From: Pseudoalteromonas sp. '520P1 No. 423'
Lineage (GTDB): Bacteria; Pseudomonadota; Gammaproteobacteria; Enterobacterales; Alteromonadaceae
DNA length: 64,000 nucleotides
Assembly: GCF_001269985.1 (NCBI RefSeq)
Contig: NZ_BBZB01000002.1
Location: forward strand, 62,001 to 126,000
Direction of reading: 5' to 3'
Shown here in pieces: positions 17,788 through 26,613 of the stretch. Position numbers and translations under genes: made by a program. The notes beneath the pieces are model-generated. The model did no database searches and was not told where the DNA came from. It saw only the letters and a list, made by a program, of their open reading frames with translations. Each line of letters begins with the position of its first letter. Position 1 is the first letter of the stretch.

Positions 17788-18924
17788 GTGTTTTTAGTTT
17801 CTGTTAATCAAGAGCTATATTTATCTTCTATGCAAATAAAACAAAATAAATTGTTTTTAGAGGCTTTACTGCATTTAGGTAATGGCAATAAATTCTCTAA
17901 TTTAGTTAAAGGTAACTCAAGTAACTTTTATGTCATAGACACAAACTATGGGAGTAACATTAGAGTTAGGCATATACAGATATTAACTGATTATTCTATG
18001 ATACAAATAACGTCAAAAGAGTTTGGCGTGATACCAGATAATCAACAAACTACTCATGAGCAACTTCTTGCCAGCCCTACTGATTCTGAATCAGATGTGG
18101 TTGCTTACAGTGTGTTAGAGCAAGGAGATAAAGGTGTTATCCGTATAGAAAGTAATATTATGACCTTTTTGCCTGAAATGAACCAAAATGGTGAAGATAG
18201 CACTAAATTATTAGTCAGTGATATACATGGTAATAGCACTGAATTTAATATCAATTATTCAATAACACCTGTAAATGATGCGCCTGAATTAGATATAGCT
18301 AAATTTGAAGTAGCTGAAGACACAGTATTAAATTCTGTTTTTAAAATTACTGAAGTCGAAAATCATATTCATGAATTTACTTTAAAGGATTCATCCCATT
18401 TAAAAGGGGAAATTAAAATAGAAAAAAATGGCGTTTTCGAATTTACGCCAAATAAAAACTTTAATGGTGATACATCATTTGAGCTGAGATTAACAGATGA
18501 AATTGGCGATACTTTTGATTATGAAATTAATATTGTAGTTACTCCTGTTGATGATCTTCCTTTCGTTGTGACGGTACTTGAAACTGTAGCTTATGAAAGT
18601 AATGTTAAAGGGAAATTTGCAACAACTTATATTGATGGAGATGTACTTGAATATTTAATTTTTTAAGGCCCATTACATGGTTCTGTCACCATTTCAAATA
18701 CGGGTGAATATAGTTATTCAGCTAATTCAGGTTTCACAGGGAAAGATTCATTTATTTATCAAGTATCAGATGGTGTTAATATAGTTTAAGGAAAAATAGA
18801 ATTAACAATCTTAGCAAAACAAGAAGCTAAAAAAGCCGAATCAAGTTCAGGTGGTAGTATTTCAATACTCTTGTTATGTTTACTACTTTTTAATATGCGT
18901 CGACTAATAAAAATCAATAATTAA
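17788..18924 (+). pseudogene. Cadherin-like surface protein with GlyGly-CTERM, remnant
   Basis: The 3' end of a large surface or secreted protein. It has cadherin-like/VCBS-type beta repeats with linkers ITPVNDAPELD and VTPVDDLPFVV, and acidic FEFTPNKNFNGD segments. After TAA at 18664-18666 the same frame continues (GPLHGSVTISNTGEYSYSA, GFTGKDSFIYQVSDG). A second TAA stands at 18787-18789. The frame then ends in SSSGGSISILLLCLLLFNMRR, a GlyGly-CTERM sorting signal used by rhombosortase, and stops at 18922-18924. The 5' part is missing at the ISAs1 fragment. Two nonsense codons plus truncation make it dead. Confidence 0.85.
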
Positions 18925-18933
18925 ACTTAAAAC

Positions 18934-18966
18934 AGCCTCAATATATTTTTATATCGAGGCTTTTTC
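18934..18966. terminator. Bidirectional terminator
   Basis: AGCCTCAATATA pairs with TATATCGAGGCT (one mismatch), followed by TTTTTCT on the plus strand. It lies between the convergent cadherin-like remnant and the nir operon end at 18975. Confidence 0.8.
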
Positions 18967-18974
18967 TATACAGT

Positions 18975-19976
18975 TTAATTAAAATATCGCATGATATTTC
19001 TATCATTCCATAAACAAGTTGCTTGCTCTAACGCTTCCCGACTATTTAATCTTTGAGTTAAACTCAACATTACAGCTAAAGTGCCTGTTATTGCAGATAT
19101 TGCATACTCATTTTGCAATTGACCTTGCCAAACAGATTTTAATTGTGAAATATCTTCCATATCTGCTTTGTGCTGCCTGCCAGAATATAACTGAGGAAAA
19201 TCTACTGTATGATTTAACCCCTCGTTATCATTTAAATGTAATGTGAATTCTCTATCTGATTTAACTTCGACTTCTCCACCCTCTCCTCTAAAACACGCAA
19301 CATTGGTATCATTAACTAAATTAGCAACTTGGATATGGCGTTCATCAAACTCTTTATGATATACCCCATGTAGGCTATAAGCGGCATTTGTAGGGTTTAA
19401 CATTCTGGCTAAGGTATTTGCACAGGTTCGCAAGCCGAATAGCTCTCTTAAATCAATGAGTTGCTTTAATTTAGGGTTGAGATCGCCTAATTCTACGTAA
19501 CAAAACCCATGAGCTTCTAAAAAGAGGTTTGCTTCAACCGTATTTGTACTGATCGGTAAGTTTAATAATTTGAAAACTTGGTCAAGATAAAGTCTTTGTG
19601 ATTGCGGCTCTTTAGTGCCATGCAAAAATACTTTTTGTCCACTATCTGCGAGAGTTAATACCGCTAATAAAAACCAAGGAAGTTGTCGACGTTTTCCTGC
19701 ATAACAACCAAGGTCTAAGTTAATACCTTTAATACTTTTAAATTCAGCTATTGTTGACTGACGCACTGCTTGTAAAAAACCGGCCAATTCATCTTCACTT
19801 TCTTCTCGTACTCTCAGCAGCATTAAAAAAGCGCCAAGTTGTTCTTTACTTACTTCACCATTAATTACTTGGTTCATAGCATCAAAGGCTTGTTCTTGGG
19901 ATAAATATTTACCTGCTTTTTTGCCTCGACCAATATGACGGATATATTCAGAAAAAGGGGTTTTAACTTGACTCAT
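18975..19976 (-). CDS. YbiB/TrpD2-like phosphoribosyltransferase-fold protein
   Basis: A 333-aa member of the anthranilate phosphoribosyltransferase-like family typified by E. coli YbiB. It begins with EYIRHIGRGKKAGKYLSQEQA and the helical N-terminal domain, then LDLGCYAGKRRQLPWFLLA, ELFGLRTCANTLARMLNP and HGVYHKEFD. YbiB proteins bind nucleic acids and lack proven transferase activity (literature knowledge). The start overlaps the cobA end by 14 bp, so the two are translationally coupled as the last genes of the nirB operon. Its role in nitrite assimilation is unknown. Confidence 0.8.
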   Translation of the reverse strand: MSQVKTPFSEYIRHIGRGKKAGKYLSQEQAFDAMNQVINGEVSKEQLGAFLMLLRVREESEDELAGFLQAVRQSTIAEFKSIKGINLDLGCYAGKRRQLPWFLLAVLTLADSGQKVFLHGTKEPQSQRLYLDQVFKLLNLPISTNTVEANLFLEAHGFCYVELGDLNPKLKQLIDLRELFGLRTCANTLARMLNPTNAAYSLHGVYHKEFDERHIQVANLVNDTNVACFRGEGGEVEVKSDREFTLHLNDNEGLNHTVDFPQLYSGRQHKADMEDISQLKSVWQGQLQNEYAISAITGTLAVMLSLTQRLNSREALEQATCLWNDRNIMRYFN

Positions 19977-20847
19977 TCACGACTTCACTCATTTTTAGCA
20001 TATCTAAATCAACAATTTGACGGGCATTGATCACTTCGCCCACAACAATCAGTGCAGGACCTAATAATTTTAACCCTTTCATTGTTTCAGTGATATCTTT
20101 TAATGTACTTATAATGACCTGTTGTTGTTCTGTCGCACCTTTATCAATAATCGCAATAGGCATTGTAGCTATCATGCCATGTTTGATCAGGCTTTCTCTT
20201 ATTTGATTAATGCGGTTTAATCCCATGTAAAATACTAAAGTATCTTTGCTGGATGCTAAATTTTGCCAATCAGCTTGTAATTCTTCCCGTTTTAAATGAG
20301 CAGTAACAAAACGAACAGATTGGGAATATTCTCTATGGGTTAAAGGAATACCTGAATAGGCTGCACAACCTGATGCGGCTGTAATACCGGGAACAATCGC
20401 AAATTTAATATTGTTATTTTTTAATGCATCTGCTTCTTCGGCTAAGCGTCCAAAAATACTGGGATCTCCTCCTTTTAATCGGACAACTTTTTTACCTGAT
20501 AAACCCGCTTTTACCAGTAAATTACATATATTGTCTTGTTTGATACTATGTTTACCACAACGTTTACCTACAAATACTTTTTGTGTTTTTTTTGGTATTA
20601 ATTGCAACATTTCGTCTGTGATCAAACTATCATAAAAAACGATTTCTGCTTCTTGCAACAGTCTATATGCTTTAATGGTTAATAACTCTGGATCACCAGG
20701 GCCAGCACCTATCAAGTAAACTTGTCCATGGCTTTCTTTATTTTTATTTATGTTTCTAACGTTATATTTTACGAGTAATTTTTTTATGCCGTTAAAGAAA
20801 GTCAAGTCACTGCTTATTCTCAATTGTGGCCAATTTAGCGCTGTCAT
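19963..20847 (-). CDS. cobA: Uroporphyrinogen-III C-methyltransferase
   Basis: Transfers two methyl groups from SAM to uroporphyrinogen III, making precorrin-2, the precursor of the siroheme needed by NirB. The SUMT signatures are clear: VYLIGAGPGDPELLTIKA (about 43-60), VVRLKGGDPSIFGR, GITAASGCAAYSGIPLTHR and TLVFYMG. The 294 aa include a 40-residue N-terminal extension of unknown use. There is no CysG oxidase/chelatase domain, so those steps are encoded elsewhere. Third gene of the nirBD operon. Confidence 0.92.
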   Translation of the reverse strand: MTALNWPQLRISSDLTFFNGIKKLLVKYNVRNINKNKESHGQVYLIGAGPGDPELLTIKAYRLLQEAEIVFYDSLITDEMLQLIPKKTQKVFVGKRCGKHSIKQDNICNLLVKAGLSGKKVVRLKGGDPSIFGRLAEEADALKNNNIKFAIVPGITAASGCAAYSGIPLTHREYSQSVRFVTAHLKREELQADWQNLASSKDTLVFYMGLNRINQIRESLIKHGMIATMPIAIIDKGATEQQQVIISTLKDITETMKGLKLLGPALIVVGEVINARQIVDLDMLKMSEVVNESS

Positions 20848-20914
20848 ACAGTAACTCCTGCTCTTAAGTTTTGATTTATGGGCGATAATCGCCCATTATT
20901 TTTATATAAATATG

Positions 20915-21256
20915 CTAAGCAACTTTCAGCTGCACTAAATCATCAATAATGCGTGTTTTAAATACGGCAACTGATTTAGTTTCATCTTGTATGCATAAAC
21001 CTGAAGTTAATGAAAAGTGTTGTTTATATAATGGTGATGAGACAACGATATCTTCATCAATTGAGCCTATAATGCCCCGGTATAAAACATTTGCTTTACC
21101 AATTGGATCGTAATTACTGATCGCATAAGCTTGGTTAGTAGCTTTAAGATAAAAGATAGCGACTTGTTGTTCATCATTAAGCAATGCGCATATACCAGAA
21201 TCATGTATTAAATCTTGTTGTTGGCAAATTGTTTGCCATTTTGTTGCAGCAGTCAT
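20915..21256 (-). CDS. nirD: Nitrite reductase (NADH) small subunit
   Basis: A 113-aa Rieske-fold NirD protein without cluster ligands, the partner of NirB. It contains WQTICQQQDLIHDSGICALL, VAIFYLKATNQAYAISNYDPIGKANVLYRGIIG and the family C-terminus GLCIQDETKSVAVFKTRI. The usual [2Fe-2S] Cys/His ligands are absent, as in other NirD proteins. It starts 10 bp after nirB ends. Confidence 0.92.
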   Translation of the reverse strand: MTAATKWQTICQQQDLIHDSGICALLNDEQQVAIFYLKATNQAYAISNYDPIGKANVLYRGIIGSIDEDIVVSSPLYKQHFSLTSGLCIQDETKSVAVFKTRIIDDLVQLKVA

Positions 21257-21266
21257 AGAGTGCTCC

Positions 21267-23795
21267 TTATAATTCTTTGATTGTGATCAGTTGTTTTTCA
21301 TCTGGTGTTGCAGGTCTTATTTGCTCACGTTCTGTAACAAACTGAATATTGCTATCGGTAAGTTCGCTATTAACAAATTGACGGAAACGCTTAAGAGACT
21401 CAGGGTTTTCAATCGTGGTTTTCCATTCACATTGGTAACTGTCTACAACACTTTGCATCTGACTTTCTAACTCAAGTGCTAATCCTAAGTTATCTTCAAT
21501 AATGACTTGTTGTAAATATTCTAAACCGCCATCAAGTTCTTCTAACCAAACTGAAGTGCGTTGTAACCTATCTGCGGTGCGAACATAAAACATCAGAATG
21601 CGATCAATATATCTAACCATAGTTTGCGTATCTAAATCAGTTGCAAATAAGTCGCCATGACGTGGTTTCATACCGCCATTACCACATACGTATAAATTCC
21701 AGCCATTTTCAGTAGCTATGATCCCGATATCTTTACTTTGTGCTTCGGCACATTCACGTGTACAACCTGATACTGCAAACTTTATTTTGTGAGGAGAGCG
21801 CAGACCTTTATACCGGTTTTCAAGTTCAATTGCTTGTCCTACACTATCTTGCACACCATATCGGCACCAAGTACTACCCACACATGATTTAACGGTACGT
21901 AATGATTTACCGTATGCATGACCTGTTTCAAAACCAGCTTGAATTAATTCTTCCCAAATAGGCGGTAGTTGATCAACTCTTGCACCAAATAAATCAATAC
22001 GTTGACCACCAGTAAGTTTGGTATATAAATTGTATTTTTTAGCAACTTCACCTAGTACTATGAGCTTGTCAGGTGTTATTTCGCCACCAGCAATACGAGG
22101 CACAATTGAATAGGTACCATCCTTTTGCATATTACCCAAATAGGTATCATTGGTATCTTGTAAAGGTAAGTGGCTTTGCTCCAGAATATACTCATTCCAC
22201 ACAGATGCTAAAATATTGCCAACTGCGGGTTTACAAATTTCGCAACCATGGCCTTTACCGTGCTTATCTCTTAATTCATCAAAAGATTTTATTTGCTCTA
22301 CTTTTACAATATGGAATAATTGTTTACGGCTATAAGCAAAGTGTTCACAAATGTCATCTTTTACTTCTACGCCTAAAACAAGTAATTCTTTATCGACTGT
22401 TGTTTTTAATAATGCAGTACAACCACCACAGCCAGTACTGGCTTTAGTGCATTGTTTTAGTTCAGATAAATCAGTTGTACCATCAGCAATCGCTTGTTTG
22501 ATATCGCCTTTAGTTACATTGTGACAAGAGCAAATCATTGCACTATCTGGTAGCTCAAATGCACCCATAGGTTCTGCATCCGAAGAGTGTGGTAAAATTA
22601 AAGACTCAGGAGCGTCTGGTAAATCCATATCGTTAAGTGAAATCTGCAATAACGAATCGTAATCACTGGTATCCCCTACCAATACAGCACCTAAAATTTT
22701 ATTTTTATCTTCATCAATGACAAGTTTTTTATAAACGCCTTTGATTTGGTTTTCAAATATATAAGATTTTGAGCCAGGTGTTTTAGCATGTGCATCGCCA
22801 ATAGAACCAACTTCTACACCCATTAGTTTTAATTTAGTGCTCATATCAGCACCATTAAACATCATTGAACCGCCACTTAATTGATCGGCCACAACACGTG
22901 CCATGGTATAACCTGGTGCAACTAAGCCAAAAATGAAGTTTTGCCACAATGCACATTCTCCGATGGCGAATATGTTTTCATCTGAGGTTTGGCATTGGTC
23001 GTTAATTACGATACCGCCACGTTCACCTATTGCTAAGTCGAATTTTTTAGCCAATTCATCTTGTGGTCTAATACCGGCTGAAAATAAAACCAGATCGGTT
23101 TCTAACTCTGTACCATCTGAGAACTTCAATTTATAACGGCATAAATCACCTTGTTCGATAACTTGTGTGGCTTTTTGGGTATGAACGGTTACACCTAAAT
23201 CTTCAATTTTATTTTTTAATAACTTACCACCAGCTTGATCAAGTTGAACAGCCATTAGCTGAGGTGCGAATTCAACTACATGGGTATCTAACCCTAATTG
23301 TTTAATTGCGTTGGCAGCTTCTAAGCCTAATAACCCGCCACCTATGACAACCCCCACTTTTCCTGATTTAGCAGAAGCACTTATTGCCTCTAAATCTTCT
23401 ATTGTGCGATAAACTAAGCAATGTTCTTGAGTGTTACCTGGGATGGGCGGGACAAATGGATATGATCCTGTCGCTAAAACCAGTTTGTCGTAATGATACG
23501 TTTGGCCAGACCTTGCTGTGACAAATTTATCAGTGCGATTAATATCAGTTATTTTTTCATTGGTAACAAAATTAACGCCTAGTTCATCATAATGCTCAGA
23601 TGTCGTTAACGCTAAATCATTAGCACTCTTACCACCAAAAAACTCTGATAAATGCACTCTATCATATGCTAACCTTGGCTCTGCTGATAAAACAGTAATG
23701 TCACATGCTTGTTGTTTTTCAACCATACTTTCGACGAACTGATGACCAACCATGCCATTACCAACAACTAATATTTTTATTCTATTCGTATCCAT
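21267..23795 (-). CDS. nirB: Nitrite reductase (NADH) large subunit
   Basis: Reduces nitrite to ammonium with NADH in the cytoplasm; 842 aa from ATG 23795. It has an FAD/NAD domain (ILVVGNGMVGHQF at the start, GVVIGGGLLGLEAA about 150), then a BFD-like [2Fe-2S] domain (MICSCHNVTKGDIKQAI about 420, CTGCGGC-type ligands STGCGGC). The siroheme/[4Fe-4S] domain follows with CVGSTWCRYG and SGCTRECAEAQSKDIG. An ATG five codons upstream overlaps the AGGGG ribosome site, so MDTNRIK is the better start. It is the first gene of nirB-nirD-cobA-ybiB and is preceded by a consensus sigma54 promoter. Confidence 0.93.
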   Translation of the reverse strand: MDTNRIKILVVGNGMVGHQFVESMVEKQQACDITVLSAEPRLAYDRVHLSEFFGGKSANDLALTTSEHYDELGVNFVTNEKITDINRTDKFVTARSGQTYHYDKLVLATGSYPFVPPIPGNTQEHCLVYRTIEDLEAISASAKSGKVGVVIGGGLLGLEAANAIKQLGLDTHVVEFAPQLMAVQLDQAGGKLLKNKIEDLGVTVHTQKATQVIEQGDLCRYKLKFSDGTELETDLVLFSAGIRPQDELAKKFDLAIGERGGIVINDQCQTSDENIFAIGECALWQNFIFGLVAPGYTMARVVADQLSGGSMMFNGADMSTKLKLMGVEVGSIGDAHAKTPGSKSYIFENQIKGVYKKLVIDEDKNKILGAVLVGDTSDYDSLLQISLNDMDLPDAPESLILPHSSDAEPMGAFELPDSAMICSCHNVTKGDIKQAIADGTTDLSELKQCTKASTGCGGCTALLKTTVDKELLVLGVEVKDDICEHFAYSRKQLFHIVKVEQIKSFDELRDKHGKGHGCEICKPAVGNILASVWNEYILEQSHLPLQDTNDTYLGNMQKDGTYSIVPRIAGGEITPDKLIVLGEVAKKYNLYTKLTGGQRIDLFGARVDQLPPIWEELIQAGFETGHAYGKSLRTVKSCVGSTWCRYGVQDSVGQAIELENRYKGLRSPHKIKFAVSGCTRECAEAQSKDIGIIATENGWNLYVCGNGGMKPRHGDLFATDLDTQTMVRYIDRILMFYVRTADRLQRTSVWLEELDGGLEYLQQVIIEDNLGLALELESQMQSVVDSYQCEWKTTIENPESLKRFRQFVNSELTDSNIQFVTEREQIRPATPDEKQLITIKEL

Positions 23796-23868
23796 TTGAG
23801 CCCCTATCATGTTAGTGAATTACACCTAACTTTCATTACAACTGTTATCAATGCTATATATTAGAATG

Positions 23869-23883
23869 GCAATAAGAGTGCCA
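23869..23883 (-). promoter_or_regulatory. Sigma54 (-24/-12) promoter of nirB
   Basis: On the minus strand TGGCAC-TCTTA-TTGC is a perfect match to TGGCAC-N5-TTGC. The predicted start of transcription lies about 62 nt before the nirB ATG at 23795. Confidence 0.85.
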
Positions 23884-23943
23884 TTATTTAACCTTTTAAA
23901 TTTCAATAGCTTATTGTATTTTATGTTTTTTGAGTCAGCTGTT

Positions 23944-23981
23944 TGCACTATTATGAAAAGGGATTGCACTTAGGGTGTGCG
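23944..23981. promoter_or_regulatory. Tandem NtrC-like enhancer sites of nirB
   Basis: The distal site 23965-23981 reads TGCAC-N7-GTGCG. The proximal site 23944-23960 begins TGCACTATTATG, a perfect left half. They are 21 bp apart and lie 60 bp upstream of the -24 box. Confidence 0.65.
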
Positions 23982-24012
23982 TGAAAATTAAGGCTAAATA
24001 TTCAGTAATTCT

Positions 24013-24034
24013 GCGCGAATAAATTCCGGCCTAC
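24013..24034 (-). repeat. REP-like unit with GTAG head
   Basis: On the minus strand GTAGGCCGGAATTTATTCGC has the GTAG tetranucleotide followed by an imperfect palindrome, the form recognised by RAYT transposases. A single unit. Confidence 0.45.
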
Positions 24035-24078
24035 AGATTTATTTAAATACAAGGTTCTGATAACGACTCAATATAAAA

Positions 24079-24116
24079 CAAAAAAAGCGTATCAACTCTC
24101 AAGGTAAGATACGCTT
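24079..24116 (-). terminator. Rho-independent terminator
   Basis: AGCGTATC (24086-24093) pairs with GATACGCT (24108-24115). On the minus strand the stem is followed by a run of seven T. It ends the nasA transcript after the 123-aa gene. Confidence 0.8.
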
Positions 24117-24163
24117 AGGTTTTGGTTGGAGCCAAATCGGTTAATTTAATACGATTGAATCAA

Positions 24164-24535
24164 TTAGTTAATGTTAGGTTTTATACATCTGGGCTGCCAC
24201 TGCCACCATTGTTGTTCACCATCTGGGGTATTGTCTTTTGTTTGATGTATATCCCAAGTGATCAAATAATTGGGATTGATCACTTTTATGTCAGCTTGAC
24301 TGGTATGAAACTCGCCTTTTGGTGCTACAAACCAGCATGATAAATCACCAGGAATAATAAATTCTGCTTGGTTCGTTTTATCTGAAACAAGTCTTAATGT
24401 AATGCCTATTTCTTTATCGACGGACTTAACTGTACCTGCTAAAACAGTTTTTTTAAGTGTTTTACCGCTTATGTCAAAGTAACTCAATGCGATAAGGCAC
24501 GACTTGTTAAGTGTATCATTTATGTCTTTAAGCAA
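24164..24535 (-). CDS. Small conserved-looking protein in nas operon, function unknown
   Basis: A 123-aa soluble protein without signal peptide or obvious motif; I do not recognise it. Beta-rich segments (VLAGTVKSVDKEIGITLRLV, AEFIIPGDLSCWFVAPKGEF) suggest a small barrel such as an SH3-like or PilZ-like fold, with a Trp-rich tail (QQWWQWQPRC). It is the third gene behind nasA and the FeS/anchor fusion, 90 bp away with a REP pair in between, and ends at a strong terminator. Its position suggests a maturation or regulatory role in nitrate reduction (inference). Confidence 0.65.
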   Translation of the reverse strand: MLKDINDTLNKSCLIALSYFDISGKTLKKTVLAGTVKSVDKEIGITLRLVSDKTNQAEFIIPGDLSCWFVAPKGEFHTSQADIKVINPNYLITWDIHQTKDNTPDGEQQWWQWQPRCIKPNIN

Positions 24536-24564
24536 TTTAATACCTTAATAATGTTGTAATATTT

Positions 24565-24619
24565 GTAGGAGGGTCTTTAGGTCCGAATAAATACTTTCGT
24601 GTCTAAAGCTAACTCCTAC
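24565..24619. repeat. BIME-like pair of inverted REP units
   Basis: GTAGGAG at 24565 and CTCCTAC ending at 24619 face each other, with CTTTAG and CTAAAG inside. Each half is GTAGGAG plus a degenerate palindrome around CTTTAG. It lies between two genes of one operon and could fold into a long hairpin that tunes expression of the downstream gene. Confidence 0.6.
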
Positions 24620-24625
24620 AATTAT

Positions 24626-26602
24626 TTAATGGGCTAAAGGCGCGACACCTGTTGCTGGGTTATCTGCTAAACCCACATCTCTAGCATGTTGTTCAAATCC
24701 TTTATTTTTCCAAAAGAATGCACCAGGCATGGTTGTTGGAATAACTAAAATATAAAACAAAGCACGACCAATTAGAGATGTAATACAGTTTAAAATTGCG
24801 AATAAACCCCATAATATTAACTGGTTGCCTTCTAATATATTAAGGAGCTGAGCACTCAATAAAACACAGGTGAATAAAATATTTACAGCTAATAAAGTGT
24901 TTCTTAAAAGGTATGTTTTGCCAAAAGTTGTATTTTGCACATAATGGGCTGCACCGCCTTCATTTTCATTACGGTTTAAATCTGAGTTATGTTTTATTAA
25001 GCCTAAAGCTTCAAAGAACATACCTAGAATAAATACCATGCTAAATACGAATAAAGACTGGGTTAAATCAATATTCATTACATATAAAGTCGGTAATATG
25101 ATTATTGCACTTGTCATAGCGCCTAGAGACAAAGTATTGCCTATAAATGCGGTTGCAGTTTGTAGGTGATTCCAAAATGGACGCGCTTTTATTTGGTAAC
25201 ATTGATTCATATAATACAGACCTGCTAACCCTGAAATAACTGCAAACATACCAGTGCCAATAATGATATTGTTTAATGGCAATGTTTGCGTTAATTCGAC
25301 TAAATCTAAACCAATATAGGCTTTTGTTAAGCCTACTAAGGTTTTATTTAGTGGTAATGAAAATAGCGCCGTAAGGCCACAACCCGCACTAAACATGGCT
25401 AAACCAAATCCTTCTCTGCTCATTGGGGAATGCCTTAAATTATTAAATCCACGGTAAAATCTAAATGGTTTGCCTAAATGTGTCACGCTCATAAATAAAC
25501 CAAATGAGGTCATGAGTAAAGCGATGACAGTGAGTGGTAAAAACATGTCTGAAACCATGAATTGCTCAAATGATGTGATACCCAACAGAGCTGCAATAAA
25601 TGGAATTAAAAATGTACCTAAAGCTGCTTGGGCAAATAAAGTAAATAAAACTAAAGGGTTTTCTCTGCTATTTAACTTCCCAAAATTCCAGCTTCTGGCT
25701 TTGCCTTTCTTTTGATCAATAACAGGTTTGTAATCACCTTTGTCATTTTTATGATATTTAACGGGCATATCATCAGTACGTGTCATTTCATCAGGTAAGC
25801 TTTTGGTTTGTTGAAAACGTATATTTGGGTTTGTAATGCTTGGATCAGGGAAACCTGGTATAGATATTTTACATTGTTGACGTTTTTCAGGCGTATTTTC
25901 AATTACGCCAAAATCTAATGCATTGCCAACACAGGCGGAGACACAAGCAGGCTTTAGTCCAACCTCTAATCTATCAACACACATATTACATTTAGAGACC
26001 TGACCTTCTACTGGGTCTAACTGAGGTGCATTATAAGGGCAAACCCAAGTACAATAACCACAACCAAAACATGTATCCGGATCTTGTAAAACAGCGCCAT
26101 ATTCAGCATGTTTAGTATAAGCACGCGTTGGACAGCCCTTTAAACAGACAGGATCATCACAGTGATTACACGCCATAGAAATATTCATGCGTTTATAATC
26201 AGGGTATGAGCCCCCTTCAACATAACCAACAGATCTAAATGATAAGTGGGCAGGAGTTTCATTTTTTTCTGCACATGCTGATTCACATGCATGACAACCA
26301 ATGCAGTTATCTGCTGTGAAAAAGAAACCATGTTGTTTATTTCTATTAGGGTTCGAACCCACTTCTGGATTTTCATTAATAAACATTGATCGCTCTTTTG
26401 GATGATCGGTAATATCTATTAAATCAATACGTTTACCATAACGATTGGTCTCTTTTGCTTTAACATCAGGTAAGTACGCATATTTTTGCTCATCAGTTCT
26501 CACTTCCCAATGATTTGAGCGCCCTGCCTGCTCTTTTGAAACTTTCATCGTTTTAGGATCAAAGCTTTGTACATTCAATTCTTCTTGTCTTGCTTTAGTC
26601 AT
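24626..26602 (-). CDS. Fused four-cluster ferredoxin and DmsC-like membrane anchor
   Basis: A 658-aa fusion. Residues about 90-240 are a DmsB/NrfC-type ferredoxin with four [4Fe-4S] Cys groups: CIGCHACESAC, CNHCDDPVCLKGCP, CFGCGYCTWVCP and CNMC...CVSAC. After a linker come about eight membrane helices of the DmsC/YnfH anchor family (from FTLFAQAALGTFLI onward, including FGLFMSVTHLGKPFR). It would take electrons from quinol and pass them to NasA. It starts 11 bp after nasA ends. No signal peptide is seen, so the clusters should be cytoplasmic like NasA. This is unlike the NADH- or ferredoxin-linked NasB/NarB systems. Confidence 0.88.
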   Translation of the reverse strand: MTKARQEELNVQSFDPKTMKVSKEQAGRSNHWEVRTDEQKYAYLPDVKAKETNRYGKRIDLIDITDHPKERSMFINENPEVGSNPNRNKQHGFFFTADNCIGCHACESACAEKNETPAHLSFRSVGYVEGGSYPDYKRMNISMACNHCDDPVCLKGCPTRAYTKHAEYGAVLQDPDTCFGCGYCTWVCPYNAPQLDPVEGQVSKCNMCVDRLEVGLKPACVSACVGNALDFGVIENTPEKRQQCKISIPGFPDPSITNPNIRFQQTKSLPDEMTRTDDMPVKYHKNDKGDYKPVIDQKKGKARSWNFGKLNSRENPLVLFTLFAQAALGTFLIPFIAALLGITSFEQFMVSDMFLPLTVIALLMTSFGLFMSVTHLGKPFRFYRGFNNLRHSPMSREGFGLAMFSAGCGLTALFSLPLNKTLVGLTKAYIGLDLVELTQTLPLNNIIIGTGMFAVISGLAGLYYMNQCYQIKARPFWNHLQTATAFIGNTLSLGAMTSAIIILPTLYVMNIDLTQSLFVFSMVFILGMFFEALGLIKHNSDLNRNENEGGAAHYVQNTTFGKTYLLRNTLLAVNILFTCVLLSAQLLNILEGNQLILWGLFAILNCITSLIGRALFYILVIPTTMPGAFFWKNKGFEQHARDVGLADNPATGVAPLAH

Positions 26603-26613
26603 AATAACCTCTC

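Larger units (their letters stand above)
23796..24163. other. nirB control region
   Basis: About 370 bp without a gene. It holds, on the minus strand, the terminator of the gene at 24164, a REP-like unit, two NtrC-like sites and the sigma54 promoter, each listed separately. Small frames here are chance readings. Confidence 0.7.

Noticed and set aside
22073-22447. Open frame of 124 aa antisense to nirB.
   Set aside because: It lies wholly inside the conserved nirB coding sequence and has no recognisable features.
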